NCBI RefSeq assembly: GCF_002549795.1
Contig: NZ_CP021435.1
Coordinates: 3,162,001 to 3,226,000 of the forward strand
Source of the DNA: Halomonas beimenensis
Lineage (GTDB): Bacteria; Pseudomonadota; Gammaproteobacteria; Pseudomonadales; Halomonadaceae
Reading direction: 5' to 3'
Length of the DNA: 64,000 nucleotides
Positions within the stretch are counted from its first letter, which is position 1; each line of letters starts with the position of its first letter. A program made the translations under genes and the position numbers. A model generated the notes under the pieces. The model saw only the letters and a program-made list of their open reading frames with translations, was not told the origin of the DNA and ran no database searches. Shown one piece after another: positions 44,059-52,518 of this stretch.

Positions 44059-45435
44059 ATGACCCTCTCGACTTCCCGCGCCGCCCCCGGCGAAGATACC
44101 GGGGTGATCCATGACAGCCCCCACGACACCAAGGCGGCCGGCAGCGAATCGCTGGCGCCCCAGAAGACCCGCATCATGGGGCGCACCTCCTACCTGCTGG
44201 CCTGGTTCGGTGGCTGCGTCTCCATCGGCACCTTCACCATGGGCTCCAGCGTGGTCGGCTCGCTGAACCTGGTCCAGGCCACCCTGGCCATCGCCATCGG
44301 CTGCTTCGTGATCGGCATCGCCCTGGCCCTGAACGGCGCCGCCGGCTACAAGTACGGCATTCCCTTCATGGTCCAGGCACGCAGCGCCTTCGGCTTCTCC
44401 GGCACCCGCCTGCCGGGGCTGGTGCGGGCCGTGCCCGCCATCGTCTGGTACGGCTTCCAGAGCTGGATCGGGGCCGGCGCGCTGAACATGGTCTCGGCGA
44501 CCCTGTTCGGCTTCGACAACCTGATCTTCTACTTCATCACCTTCCAGCTGCTGCAGATCGCCCTGTCGGTGCTGGGCTTCCAGGGCATCAAGTGGCTGGA
44601 GAACGTCGGCAGCGCCTTCATCCTGGGCTCGCTGGTGTACATGTTCTACAGCACCATCCAGCGCTACGGCGACGAGCTCTCGGCCAGCATGCTGACCATG
44701 GACGGCTCCTGGGGCATGCCCTTCTGGGGCGCGACCATGCTGTTCCTGGGCATCTACAGCACCATGATGCTCAACGTCAGCGACTACTCCCGCGAGCACA
44801 AGGAGGGCACCGGCCCCGGCCTGCTGACCACCATCTATGCCATGTCCATCCTGCCCTGCACCCTGTTCATGGGCCTGATCGGCTACATGGTCTCCGAGGC
44901 CACCGGCGTGGCCGACCCCGTCCAGGTGTTCGCCAACGCCGTGGACAACACCCCGCTGCTGATGACCACCCTGCTGTTCATCGCCTTCGCCCAGGTCACC
45001 ACCAACGTGCTCAACAACGTGGTGCCGCCGACCTATGTGCTGATGGACGCCTTCAAGCTGAAGTTCCGCACCGCCACCGTGATCGTCGGCCTGCTGGCCT
45101 TCGCCACCTTCCCCTGGGAGCTGGTCAAGGACGAGTCCGCGGCCGGCCTGCAGCTCTTCGTGCAGACCTACTCCGCCTTCCTGGGCCCGATCTTCGCCAT
45201 CCTGGTGGTCGACTACTACCTGATCCGTCGTCGCACCCTGGACCTCGGCAAGCTCTACGACGAGAACGGCCCCTATCGCGGTGTGAACCACGCGGCCCTG
45301 ATCGCCACTGCCGTGGGCGCCGGCGTCGCCCTGAGCTTCTCGGCGGTGTCCTGGTACGCCAGCCTGATCCCGGCCGGCGTGACCTACTACCTGCTGATGA
45401 AGCACTGGGCCCCCTGCCAGCGCTTCTGCAGCTGA
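44059..45435 (+). CDS. NCS1 family nucleobase/ureide permease (first of two)
   Basis: A 458-aa transporter with about 12 membrane segments after a polar N-terminus (1-40). NCS1 motifs: TSYLLAWFGGCVSIGTFTMGSSVVGSLNLVQATLAIAIG (TM1-2), AGYKYGIPFMVQARSAFGFSG, VPAIVWYGFQSWIGAGALN, MLNVSDYSREHKEGTGPG (the conserved Asp/Tyr loop). Closest by pattern to cytosine/purine/allantoin permeases. Immediately after the racemase gene, so uptake of allantoin or a purine is likely. Confidence 0.92.
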   Translation: MTLSTSRAAPGEDTGVIHDSPHDTKAAGSESLAPQKTRIMGRTSYLLAWFGGCVSIGTFTMGSSVVGSLNLVQATLAIAIGCFVIGIALALNGAAGYKYGIPFMVQARSAFGFSGTRLPGLVRAVPAIVWYGFQSWIGAGALNMVSATLFGFDNLIFYFITFQLLQIALSVLGFQGIKWLENVGSAFILGSLVYMFYSTIQRYGDELSASMLTMDGSWGMPFWGATMLFLGIYSTMMLNVSDYSREHKEGTGPGLLTTIYAMSILPCTLFMGLIGYMVSEATGVADPVQVFANAVDNTPLLMTTLLFIAFAQVTTNVLNNVVPPTYVLMDAFKLKFRTATVIVGLLAFATFPWELVKDESAAGLQLFVQTYSAFLGPIFAILVVDYYLIRRRTLDLGKLYDENGPYRGVNHAALIATAVGAGVALSFSAVSWYASLIPAGVTYYLLMKHWAPCQRFCS

Positions 45436-45473
45436 GGCCCTAGACTGAGGGTGAATGCCCTCTCCCGGCCCCG

Positions 45474-45499
45474 GGCCCTCCCTCATCGGGAGGGCCTTT
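45474..45499 (+). terminator. Terminator between the two NCS1 permease genes
   Basis: A 9-bp stem GGCCCTCCC / GGGAGGGCC with a 5-nt loop followed by TTT, 38 bp past the first permease stop; suggests separate or attenuated expression of the second permease. Confidence 0.65.
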
Positions 45500-45526
45500 C
45501 CCACAACGACAAGACGGGCGAATCCC

Positions 45527-46978
45527 ATGATGGAAAAAGAGCTGGAGATCCAGCACCGTGACCCGACCCTCTACAACGAGGACCTGGCGCCGATCAAGCA
45601 CCGCGATCGCAACTGGGGATGGTTCGAGATCTTCAACGTCTGGTCGAACGACATCCAGAGTCTGTTCGGCTACACTCTGGCGGCATCGCTGTTCATCTCC
45701 TACGGGCTCAACGGCTGGGCGGTGATGGCGGCGATCATCCTCGCCGGCTTCGTGGTGATGTGGCTGGTCAACCTGACCGGCAAGCCGAGCGTCAAGTACG
45801 GCGTGCCCTTCCCGGTGATGATCCGCTCCAGCATGGGGGTGCGCGGTGCCAACTTCCCGGCCATGCTGCGCGCCATCATCGGCATCTTCTGGTACGGGGT
45901 GCAGACCTACTTCGCCTCCACGGCGGTGGCGCTGCTGATCACCGCGCTCATCGGCGACCCCGGCGGATCCTGGCTGGGCATGTCCGCGGTGGGCTGGGTG
46001 TCCTTCGTGATCGTCTGGATCTTCCAGATGGCGCTGTTCTGGCAGGGCATCGACCGCATCAAGCACTTCCTCAACTGGGCCGGCCCCATGGTCTACGTGG
46101 TCATGGTCGCCCTGATGATCATCGTCTGGTTCCAGGCCGGCAGCGACCTGCTGCCCGCGGTGAGCACCATCTTCAGCGGCAGCAGCGAGTATGAAGGCAG
46201 CGCCCTGACTGCCTTCCTGGCGATCACCGGCACCATGATCGCCTACTTCGCCGCCGTGGTGATCAACTTCGGCGACTTCACCCGCTTCGTGAAGAGCGAG
46301 AAGCAGATGAAGCTCGGCAACCTGCTGGGCCTGCCGCTCAATGTGGCCTTCTTCTCCTTCATCGCCCTGATCATCACCGCCGGTACCCTGGCGCTGTTCG
46401 GCGAGACGCTCACCAACCCCTCGGACATCATCGAGCGGGTCGACTCTCTGCCGCTGACCATCATCGCGGCGATCACCTTCTTCGCCGCCACCGTGGGCAT
46501 CAACCTGGTCGCCAACTTCATCCCGCCGGCCTACGACCTGGCCAACCTCTTCCCGGGCAAGATCAGCTTCCGCATCGGCGGGCTGATCACCGCGGTGGTG
46601 GCCTTCTTCGTCGGCGCCCTGTGGGTCTCGGTGATCAGCCAGATCGGCATCGCCGGCTTCGTCAACGCCCTGGGGGCCATCGTGGCGCCCTTCTACGGCA
46701 TCATCGTGGTGGACTACTACCTGGTGAAGCGCCAGCACCTGAACATCCAGGACATGTTCTCCGCCGACCCCGATGGCGCCTACCACTACGTCAAGGGCTG
46801 GAACAAGCGGGCCATCGGCGCCTTCGCCCTGGCCGCGCTGTTCTCGATCTCCTCGGTCTGGGTGCCGGCGCTGGAGGCGCTCGGCGGCTACGCTTGGCTG
46901 ATCGGCGCCGCCCTGGGCGGGCTCTTCTACTTCCTGCTGATGAAGGGCCATCGCCAGCCGGTTGCCATGCAGTCCTGA
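45527..46978 (+). CDS. NCS1 family nucleobase/ureide permease (second)
   Basis: A 483-aa permease of the allantoin/hydantoin (PucI/Mhp1-like) branch: NEDLAPIKHRDRNWGWFEIFNVWSNDIQSLFGYTLAAS, VKYGVPFPVMIRSSMGVRGANFPAMLRAIIGIFWYGVQTYFAS, IFQMALFWQGIDRIKHFLNWAGP, AAVVINFGDFTRFVKSE. The conserved Asn/Gln/Trp residues in the TM1 (NVWSNDIQSL) and TM3 (WYGVQTYF) regions are those that contact hydantoin in Mhp1-type carriers. Only about 24% of positions look shared with the first permease by eye, so the two probably carry different substrates. Ribosome-binding site weak. Confidence 0.92.
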   Translation: MMEKELEIQHRDPTLYNEDLAPIKHRDRNWGWFEIFNVWSNDIQSLFGYTLAASLFISYGLNGWAVMAAIILAGFVVMWLVNLTGKPSVKYGVPFPVMIRSSMGVRGANFPAMLRAIIGIFWYGVQTYFASTAVALLITALIGDPGGSWLGMSAVGWVSFVIVWIFQMALFWQGIDRIKHFLNWAGPMVYVVMVALMIIVWFQAGSDLLPAVSTIFSGSSEYEGSALTAFLAITGTMIAYFAAVVINFGDFTRFVKSEKQMKLGNLLGLPLNVAFFSFIALIITAGTLALFGETLTNPSDIIERVDSLPLTIIAAITFFAATVGINLVANFIPPAYDLANLFPGKISFRIGGLITAVVAFFVGALWVSVISQIGIAGFVNALGAIVAPFYGIIVVDYYLVKRQHLNIQDMFSADPDGAYHYVKGWNKRAIGAFALAALFSISSVWVPALEALGGYAWLIGAALGGLFYFLLMKGHRQPVAMQS

Positions 46979-47002
46979 TCCCCTCTCCGTGCCCCCAACC
47001 AC

Positions 47003-47028
47003 CGCCCCGGGCCTGATGGCCCGGGGCG
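47003..47028 (+). terminator. Terminator after the second NCS1 permease
   Basis: A perfect 11-bp stem CGCCCCGGGCC / GGCCCGGGGCG with a TGAT loop between converging genes. No U-run on either side. Confidence 0.65.
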
Positions 47029-47060
47029 ATGTAGTTGGAAGCCACGAGTCCGTGGAACGC

Positions 47061-47639
47061 CTAGGTATCCAGGGAACGCAGCACCCTGAGGGCGCACCGC
47101 GCATGCCACCCCAGCAGCACCAGGGCGCTGGCCAGGTAGACCAGCAGCCAGGCGGCATAGCCCTGCAGGAACAGCAGGATCGACGGGAAGGCCACCACCA
47201 GCAGGTAGAAGACGCCCCAGAAGCCCCGGGCCACCGGGGCATGGTGGCGGCGGAACCAGCCCGGCCAGCCGCCGGCGAGATGGTATAACGCCCCCTGGCC
47301 ACCGAGCTCCCGATTGAGCACTCGCTCCAGCTCGCGCAGCCGGGACAGGTGGAAGAAGAAGATCGACTGCTTGAGCAGGTCATAGAACATCACCAGCACG
47401 GTGACCAGCAGCAGCACCAGGAAGCCGACAGGAGTCACCGGTTGCTGGAGACGGGCATCCAGCTCGAGGAGTCGCGCCAGGGGATCCCACACCAGCAGGG
47501 CCCCGATGGCACCGAACAAGCGGATATCCCCCAGGGCATTGCGGATGTAGTCGTTGCAGATCCCGCCCAGTCGGACGTATTCCGCATAGACCCTGTCCAG
47601 CACGATGTCGTGAGGCAGCTCATCGGGCGCCATGGCCAT
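47061..47639 (-). CDS. Hypothetical membrane protein
   Basis: A 192-aa protein that I do not recognise. A soluble N-terminus (1-45), a first hydrophobic stretch (about 42-52), TM about 70-90 (GFLVLLLVTVLVMFYDLL), an amphipathic middle with a WPGWFRRHHAP segment, and two C-terminal TMs (about 138-158 and 163-180). Rich in Leu and Arg. Weak ribosome-binding site; a second ATG two codons downstream is equally possible. Convergent with the permease gene; no functional hint from context. Confidence 0.6.
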   Translation of the reverse strand: MAMAPDELPHDIVLDRVYAEYVRLGGICNDYIRNALGDIRLFGAIGALLVWDPLARLLELDARLQQPVTPVGFLVLLLVTVLVMFYDLLKQSIFFFHLSRLRELERVLNRELGGQGALYHLAGGWPGWFRRHHAPVARGFWGVFYLLVVAFPSILLFLQGYAAWLLVYLASALVLLGWHARCALRVLRSLDT

Positions 47640-47715
47640 TCCACCCGCAGGACGGAGGTATGGCCCTCAGTATGGGGCGCCTCGACAAGCTTGCAACGCC
47701 GGAGGGGTCGCCGGA

Positions 47716-48447
47716 TCAGGAGGAGAAGATCTGGTAGAGGTCCGGCGTCTCCTCTTCCTCCTCGTGGATGGACAGCGAGGCCTCGATGGCCTTGAGGTGG
47801 CGGCTCATGAAGGCCTGGGCGCGCTCCCCCTCGCCCCGCTCGAGATAGCCGAGCAGGTCGTCGTGGTCGTGGGACTCGCAGCCCAGGTGGCCCGCGTTGC
47901 CATAGACGGCCAGGATCAGCGAGGAGCGCGAGCAGAGCCGCTCGACGAAGGCGGCCAGGGTGGCATTGCCGGAGATGTGCGCCAGCCGGCCGTGGAAGGC
48001 GGCGGAGAGCTTGATGGCCGCGCTCTGCTCGCCGGCCTTGAGGGCCTGGCGCTCGCGGCGGGCCATGTCACGCAGCGCCTCCAGGTCGGCGGCGGTGATC
48101 CGCCGGGCGACCTCCGGCATCAGGCCGCACTCGATCATCTGGCGAGCGTCGAAGACGTCCTTGGCCTCCTCGGCGGTGGGACGCGTCACGCTGGCGCCCC
48201 GCCGAGGGGTCAGGGTGACCAGTTGTTCCAGGGCCAGGCGCTGCAGGATCTTGCGGATCCCGGTGCGGCTGATGCCGAAGACTTCCGACAGGGCATCCTC
48301 CCGCAGGCGCGCACCGGGCTTCAGGCGATGCTCGATGATGGCATCGCTGATCGAGCGGTAGATGGCCTCGTGACGCTCGGCGCCATCACCGTTCTTGCCC
48401 GGGCGCCCCCCGGACTTGCGCTTGGTCGCGGCCTGAGGCTGGTTCAT
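47716..48447 (-). CDS. GntR/FadR (FCD) transcriptional regulator near puuD
   Basis: A 243-aa regulator beginning MNQPQAATKRKSGGRPGKNG (basic tail) with a winged helix about 25-95 (AIYRSISDAIIEHRLKPGARLREDALSEVFGISRTGIRKILQRLALEQLV) and an FCD domain (FDARQMIECGLMPEVARRI, AAFHGRLAHISGNATLAAFVERLCSRSSLILAVY, SHDHDDLLGYLERGEGERAQAFMSRHL with metal-ligand His). An acidic tail IHEEEEETPDLY is unusual. Nearest relative in the window is the regulator at 19818. A TGTATAC site lies 40 bp upstream. The probable regulator of the purine genes. Confidence 0.9.
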   Translation of the reverse strand: MNQPQAATKRKSGGRPGKNGDGAERHEAIYRSISDAIIEHRLKPGARLREDALSEVFGISRTGIRKILQRLALEQLVTLTPRRGASVTRPTAEEAKDVFDARQMIECGLMPEVARRITAADLEALRDMARRERQALKAGEQSAAIKLSAAFHGRLAHISGNATLAAFVERLCSRSSLILAVYGNAGHLGCESHDHDDLLGYLERGEGERAQAFMSRHLKAIEASLSIHEEEEETPDLYQIFSS

Positions 48448-48486
48448 GAAGGCAGGATCTCCCTGAGGTCCAGGATTCGCTCCTAT

Positions 48487-48494
48487 TGTATACG
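48487..48494. promoter_or_regulatory. TATTGTATACGCG site upstream of the purine-locus gntR
   Basis: Seven of eight core bases match TGTATACA; the site is 40 bp upstream of the GntR start, as expected for autoregulation. Confidence 0.5.
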
Positions 48495-48512
48495 CGTTTG
48501 CCGTCCCGAAAC

Positions 48513-48544
48513 GACCGCCGCCCACCAAAAGGTGGGCGGCGGTC
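48513..48544 (-). terminator. Intrinsic terminator of puuD
   Basis: A perfect 14-bp stem GACCGCCGCCCACC / GGTGGGCGGCGGTC with a 4-nt loop, followed on the minus strand by GTTTC, 25 bp beyond the puuD stop. Confidence 0.8.
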
Positions 48545-48568
48545 CAGGGACTCGAGCGGAATCCCGCT

Positions 48569-49822
48569 TCAGGGATGCCAGCCCGCGACCCGTTCACGCT
48601 CCTCGTCGGTCATCTGGGTGATGTTGCCCAGCGGCATGTAACCGCTGGCGATCACCTGCTTGACCTGGTCGACCTGGCGCAGCAGCTGCTCCTCGGTCTC
48701 CAGGATCACCCCCGCCGGGGCCGCGGCGAAACCGGCATGCTCCGGGTTCTGGGCATGGCAGGACACGCAGCGCTCGGTGATGATGGCGTGCACCTCCTCC
48801 AGCGCCCCGCCCTGGGCCAGGGACTCGGTGGCGGCCGGCGCCTCCGCGGTGGCCGCGGGCGCCTCGGTGCTGGCGGTGGCCACCCCGTCGTTGCCGGAGG
48901 GCGCGCCGATCCACACCGCCACCAGGATCAGGGCCACGCCGGAGGCCGGGTAGGCCGGCTTGATCTGGCCGGCATGCATCAGCACGAAGAACTGGCGGAT
49001 CAGGGCACCGGCGAAGATGAACAGCGACATGATCACCCAGGACAGCTCATGGGTGTAGGTGAAGGAGTAATGGTTGCTGAGCATCAGCAGCACCACGGGC
49101 AGCGTGAAGTAGGTGTTGTGCACCGAGCGCTGCTTGCCCCGCTTGCCGTCGATGGGATTCGGCGTCTCGCCGGCCTTCATGGCCTTCACCATGCGACGCT
49201 GGCCGGGGATGATCCAGAAGAAGACGTTGGCCGACATGGCGGTCGCCATGACCGCGCCGGTGAGCAGGAAGGCCGCTCGGCCGGCGAAGATCTGGGTGCT
49301 CAGGTAGGCCACCACCACCATCATCACGGCCACGCCGAGACTCAGGAGGCCGTCGCGCTCCATGTTGGGGCTGATGCGCTTGCACATCTCGTTGTAGACC
49401 ACCCAGCCCCCGAGCAGGAAGACCAGGGCGACGATGTTGGCCTGCCAGCCGGTGAGGTTGGCGGCCCACTCCCAGCTGCTGTTCGGGTTGACCAGGTAGA
49501 AGCTCGGGTTGGCCATGTACAGCAGCACGAAGAGGCCGAAACCGGTCAGCCAGGTGGTGTAGGCCTTCCAGAAGGACCAGTGCAGGTCGTCGGGAAGCTT
49601 CTCGGGGGCGCTGGCGTACTTCTGGTTGTGGTAGAAGCCGCCGCCGTGCACGGCCCACATCTCGCCGAACACGCCCTTCTGCTTGTCTTCCGCCGCCTTG
49701 GGCGGACGCAGGCTGTTGTCCAGCATCACGAAGTAGATCGACTCGCCGATCCAGGCCACGGCGGCGATCACATGCAGCCACCTCAGCAGGAGGTTGGCGA
49801 AGTCCAGGAAATAGGCTTCCAT
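48569..49822 (-). CDS. puuD: Urate oxidase PuuD (membrane type with cytochrome c domain)
   Basis: A 417-aa membrane enzyme that oxidises urate to 5-hydroxyisourate. An N-terminal domain of about eight TMs (FANLLLRWLHVIAAVAWIGESIYFVMLDNSL; FGEMWAVHGGGFYHNQKY) is followed by an Ala/Thr/Glu-rich linker (about 315-340) and a C-terminal c-type cytochrome with haem motif CVSCH (352-356) and probable axial Met396 in GYMPLGN. The cytochrome should pass electrons to the respiratory chain, so no peroxide is made, unlike cofactor-free uricase. Separated from uraH by 193 bp. Confidence 0.94.
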   Translation of the reverse strand: MEAYFLDFANLLLRWLHVIAAVAWIGESIYFVMLDNSLRPPKAAEDKQKGVFGEMWAVHGGGFYHNQKYASAPEKLPDDLHWSFWKAYTTWLTGFGLFVLLYMANPSFYLVNPNSSWEWAANLTGWQANIVALVFLLGGWVVYNEMCKRISPNMERDGLLSLGVAVMMVVVAYLSTQIFAGRAAFLLTGAVMATAMSANVFFWIIPGQRRMVKAMKAGETPNPIDGKRGKQRSVHNTYFTLPVVLLMLSNHYSFTYTHELSWVIMSLFIFAGALIRQFFVLMHAGQIKPAYPASGVALILVAVWIGAPSGNDGVATASTEAPAATAEAPAATESLAQGGALEEVHAIITERCVSCHAQNPEHAGFAAAPAGVILETEEQLLRQVDQVKQVIASGYMPLGNITQMTDEERERVAGWHP

Positions 49823-50015
49823 CGGTCAGGCCTCGTTGGAATTATGCGGTTGTCGTGTCGAGTAGGCGAGGAGGGGACGACTGATTTATGTCGCGAGCGA
49901 TGAGAGGCTGGCCGCCGCCGGAACGGAAACACCGGAGTTTACGGAGCGGTAAATGAGGATGTTGAGTACCGCCGGCGGTCAGGATATCGAGCGCAGCAAT
50001 AAATCAGTGTTCCCT

Positions 50016-50369
50016 TCAGCTACCGCGGTAGGTGGAATAGCTATACGGCGACAGCAGCAGCGGCACGTGGTAATGCTGAGAGGCGTCGGCGACGCCGAAG
50101 CGCAGCGGGATCACGTCGAGGAAGCGGGGCTTGCTCCCTTCCACGCCCTGGCGATCCAGATAGTCGCCGGCATGGAAGACCAGCTCGTATTCCCCGGCGG
50201 TGAAGGCCTCGCCTTCCAGGATGGGCGCGTCGCAGCGGCCGTCGTCGTTGGTGACGACCTCGGCGAGCCGCTCGCGGCCGTTGCCCTCGATCCGATAGAC
50301 CTCGATGCGAATGCCCTGGCCCGGAAGGCCCTTGGCGGTATCCAGCACATGCGTCGTCAGGCGTCCCAT
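50016..50369 (-). CDS. uraH: 5-Hydroxyisourate hydrolase (transthyretin-like)
   Basis: A 117-aa HIU hydrolase. [26 protein letters not shown] (N-terminal His/Arg catalytic region), [39 protein letters not shown] with the diagnostic C-terminal YRGS. It hydrolyses 5-hydroxyisourate to OHCU. Of two adjacent ATGs the second (50369) has better spacing from AGGAG. Divergent from uraD across a 203-bp region holding a TGTATACA site. Confidence 0.96.
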   Translation of the reverse strand: MGRLTTHVLDTAKGLPGQGIRIEVYRIEGNGRERLAEVVTNDDGRCDAPILEGEAFTAGEYELVFHAGDYLDRQGVEGSKPRFLDVIPLRFGVADASQHYHVPLLLSPYSYSTYRGS

Positions 50370-50512
50370 CATGTTTCTCCTCTTGTCATCGATGCCGGGC
50401 CCCGAGTGGAAGCCTGGCGGGAGCGTCGGTCGGTGGTCGCGCCCGCTGCGACGGGCGCCATCCTGTTAAAGACAGTTTTAGCTCCAAAGAGAGTACATTT
50501 CAAAGACTTTAT

Positions 50513-50520
50513 TGTATACA
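50513..50520. promoter_or_regulatory. TGTATACA site in the uraH-uraD divergent promoter
   Basis: TTTATTGTATACACTTTTA lies 56 bp upstream of uraD and 144 bp from uraH, in an AT-rich stretch (50461-50530). Fits the shared GntR-type operator. Confidence 0.6.
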
Positions 50521-50575
50521 CTTTTATCGATACCCTGATGCGACAGGTGTCATCCGTCCAGCAAGGAGACCGATC

Positions 50576-51100
50576 ATGAGCAGCGAGACCCTTTCCCCCC
50601 GGCCCAGCGAACTGAGCCAGGCCGAGTTCGTCGAGCACTACGGCGATATCTATGAACACTCCCCCTGGGTGGCGGAACTGGCCTGGCAACGAGGGCTCGG
50701 CCCCGAGCAGGACAGCCCCCAAGGCCTGGCCGAGGCCATGGGCCGAGTCCTGCGCGAGGCCGAGCCCGAGCGCCAGCTGGAGGTGATCCGGGCCCACCCC
50801 GACCTGGCCGGCGAGGCGGCCATCGCCGGCGAGCTCACCGACGATTCCACCAGGGAGCAGGCGGGCGCCGGCCTCGACCAGTGCACCCCCGAGGAGATGG
50901 CACGCTTCGAGCGACTCAACGGAGCCTACAAGGAACGCTTCGGCTTCCCCTTCGTGATGGCGGTCAAGGGCAGCGACCGTCACGCCATCCTGGCGGCCTT
51001 CGAGACCCGGCTGGAGAACGACCCGGCCGAGGAGCGCCGGACCGCCATCGAGCAGATCAACCGCATCGCGGCCTTCCGCCTGGCCGACCGCGCCCGCTGA
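50576..51100 (+). CDS. uraD: OHCU decarboxylase
   Basis: A 174-aa all-helical protein. SQAEFVEHYGDIYEHSPWVAELAW holds the catalytic His region; VIRAHPDLAGEAAIAGELTDDSTREQAGAGLDQC is the family motif (HPDLAG...S..EQ..AGLD); FERLNGAYKERFGFPFVMAVKG is the substrate-binding helix. It decarboxylates OHCU to (S)-allantoin. AAGGAG precedes the ATG. Confidence 0.96.
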   Translation: MSSETLSPRPSELSQAEFVEHYGDIYEHSPWVAELAWQRGLGPEQDSPQGLAEAMGRVLREAEPERQLEVIRAHPDLAGEAAIAGELTDDSTREQAGAGLDQCTPEEMARFERLNGAYKERFGFPFVMAVKGSDRHAILAAFETRLENDPAEERRTAIEQINRIAAFRLADRAR

Positions 51101-51116
51101 GCCTCCCGCTGCCGGG

Positions 51117-51142
51117 CGGCCGCCCGGCAGCGCCCCCCTTCC
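51117..51142 (+). terminator. Hairpin after uraD
   Basis: Two 12-bp arms CGCTGCCGGGCG / CGCCCGGCAGCG separated by GC; CCCCCCTT follows. 16 bp after the uraD stop. Confidence 0.65.
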
Positions 51143-51339
51143 CTCGCCGATGCCGACCCATCGGACAGAAAATCCCTAGGCATCAAGGCCATATGGATAG
51201 CGCACAGGAGCCCAGGCGAATGGCTTCTATCTTTCCAAGCCATTGTGCACAGTCGTGTATTCAACATGACGATGGCGTCGTCGCGTCGATGGGACAGGGC
51301 TACACTAATCAGCACACCATGACGATGCGGAGGCGAGCG

Positions 51340-51963
51340 ATGTTTCGCGACCGCCTGGAGGCCGCCGAGAAGCTGGCGCGGCGACTCTCCCACCTCAAGG
51401 GCCACAACCCGCTGATCCTGGCCATCCCGCGGGGCGGCGTTCCCATGGGGCGACTGCTCGCCGACGAGCTGGAGGGCGAGCTGGACGTGGTGCTGGTCCG
51501 CAAGATCGGTGCGCCCGGCAACCCCGAGTACGCCATCGGCGCGGTGGGCGAGGAGGGCCGCGTGCAGTTGGAGCCCGCGGCGAATCACTACGGCGAGGCC
51601 GCCATCACCCGGGAGATCGAGAAACAGCAGGCCTTGATTGAGGAGCGGCGACGGAACTACACGCCGGTGCGAGCCCCCATCGACCCCGAGGGCCGCATCG
51701 TGGTGGTGGTGGACGATGGCAGCGCCACCGGCGCCACCATGGCCACCGCCCTGGAGAGCCTCAGGCCCCGCAACCCGGCCAGGCTCATCGCCGCCATCGG
51801 TGCCGCCCCCCCGGAGACGGTAGCGCGCCTGGAACGCCTCGCCGACGAGGTGATATGCCTGCTGGCGCCATCGGGATTCGCCGCGGTGGGACAGTTCTTC
51901 GCCGAGTTCGGCCAGGTGACCGACGAGGAGGTCATGCGCCTGCTTGGCACCGAGCACGGCTGA
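51340..51963 (+). CDS. Phosphoribosyltransferase-fold protein
   Basis: A 207-aa type I PRTase-like protein starting MFRDRLEAAEKLARRLSHLKGHNPLILAIPRGGVPMGRLLA. The PRPP loop is VVVVDDGSATGATMATAL (about 124-141). Large stand-alone proteins of this type are related to ComF/hypoxanthine PRTases, but their substrate is unknown. GGAGGCGAGCG precedes the ATG; longer upstream readings are implausible. It might salvage a purine, but context alone does not prove it. Confidence 0.8.
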   Translation: MFRDRLEAAEKLARRLSHLKGHNPLILAIPRGGVPMGRLLADELEGELDVVLVRKIGAPGNPEYAIGAVGEEGRVQLEPAANHYGEAAITREIEKQQALIEERRRNYTPVRAPIDPEGRIVVVVDDGSATGATMATALESLRPRNPARLIAAIGAAPPETVARLERLADEVICLLAPSGFAAVGQFFAEFGQVTDEEVMRLLGTEHG

Positions 51964-51970
51964 GGGGACG

Positions 51971-52005
51971 GAAAAAAACGGGCCACCGCCTCACGGCGAT
52001 GGCCC
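51971..52005 (-). terminator. Intrinsic terminator of the phasin gene
   Basis: On the minus strand GGGCCATCGCC / GGCGGTGGCCC (10 of 11 paired) with a 4-nt loop is followed by seven U. 38 bp past the phasin stop; may also serve the converging PRTase gene. Confidence 0.8.
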
Positions 52006-52043
52006 CAACAGCCCGGCAAACGGGCCCCTTGCCTGCCTAATCC

Positions 52044-52394
52044 TTAACGGGTACCGGCGGCCTTGACCTGATCCTCGACCAGTTTCTGGCCCTTCTGGAC
52101 GTAATCCTGTCCCAGGCTCATCAGCGTCTCGGAATCCGCCTTGAGGCGCTCGCCCAGCGCCTGGGCGGCCTTCTGCTGCCCTTCCATGGCCTGCTTGAAG
52201 CCCTCGGGATCCTGTACCGAGAGCCAGGCACGCGCCTGGGCCAGGGTGGTCTCGGAGACGGCCTGGACCACGTCGAACTGGGTGGCCACCAGCTTCTCGG
52301 CGACCTCCAGGTTCAGGGCGCCGTAGGCCTGAAGGGGCTTCACGAAGAGCGACTCGAACTGCTCGTTGGTCTTGGCGGTCGTTGCCTTGGTCAT
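52044..52394 (-). CDS. Phasin family protein
   Basis: A 116-aa, fully helical, amphipathic protein: NEQFESLFVKPLQAYGALNLEVAEKLVATQFDVVQAVSETTLAQARAWLSVQDPEGFKQAMEGQQ, typical of Phasin_2 proteins that coat polyhydroxyalkanoate granules. GGAGG precedes the ATG at 52394. A 15-bp palindrome upstream (52435-52449) is a candidate PhaR-type operator. Alternative: a phasin-like chaperone; no PHA synthase is in the window. Confidence 0.85.
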   Translation of the reverse strand: MTKATTAKTNEQFESLFVKPLQAYGALNLEVAEKLVATQFDVVQAVSETTLAQARAWLSVQDPEGFKQAMEGQQKAAQALGERLKADSETLMSLGQDYVQKGQKLVEDQVKAAGTR

Positions 52395-52434
52395 TGCACA
52401 CCTCCGGTTGGGGACGCATCGGGCGAATCGCCCG

Positions 52435-52449
52435 TGTTGCATTGCAACA
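52435..52449. promoter_or_regulatory. TGTTGCATTGCAACA palindrome upstream of the phasin gene
   Basis: Perfect 7-bp arms around one central base, 41 bp upstream of the start. TGC/GCA-rich palindromes are bound by PhaR repressors in front of phasin genes; the identity of the regulator is inference. Confidence 0.5.
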
Positions 52450-52518
52450 TAGCAGGCGTTTTTGTGCGCCGCAACATGCTCGCGGGCATTTTCTTCCGGG
52501 TGCCGGCACGCCCGGCCG

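Noticed and set aside
43606..45528. 640-codon minus-strand frame opposite the racemase and first NCS1 permease
   Set aside because: Gly/Gln/His-rich antisense artefact; spans two real genes and a promoter.
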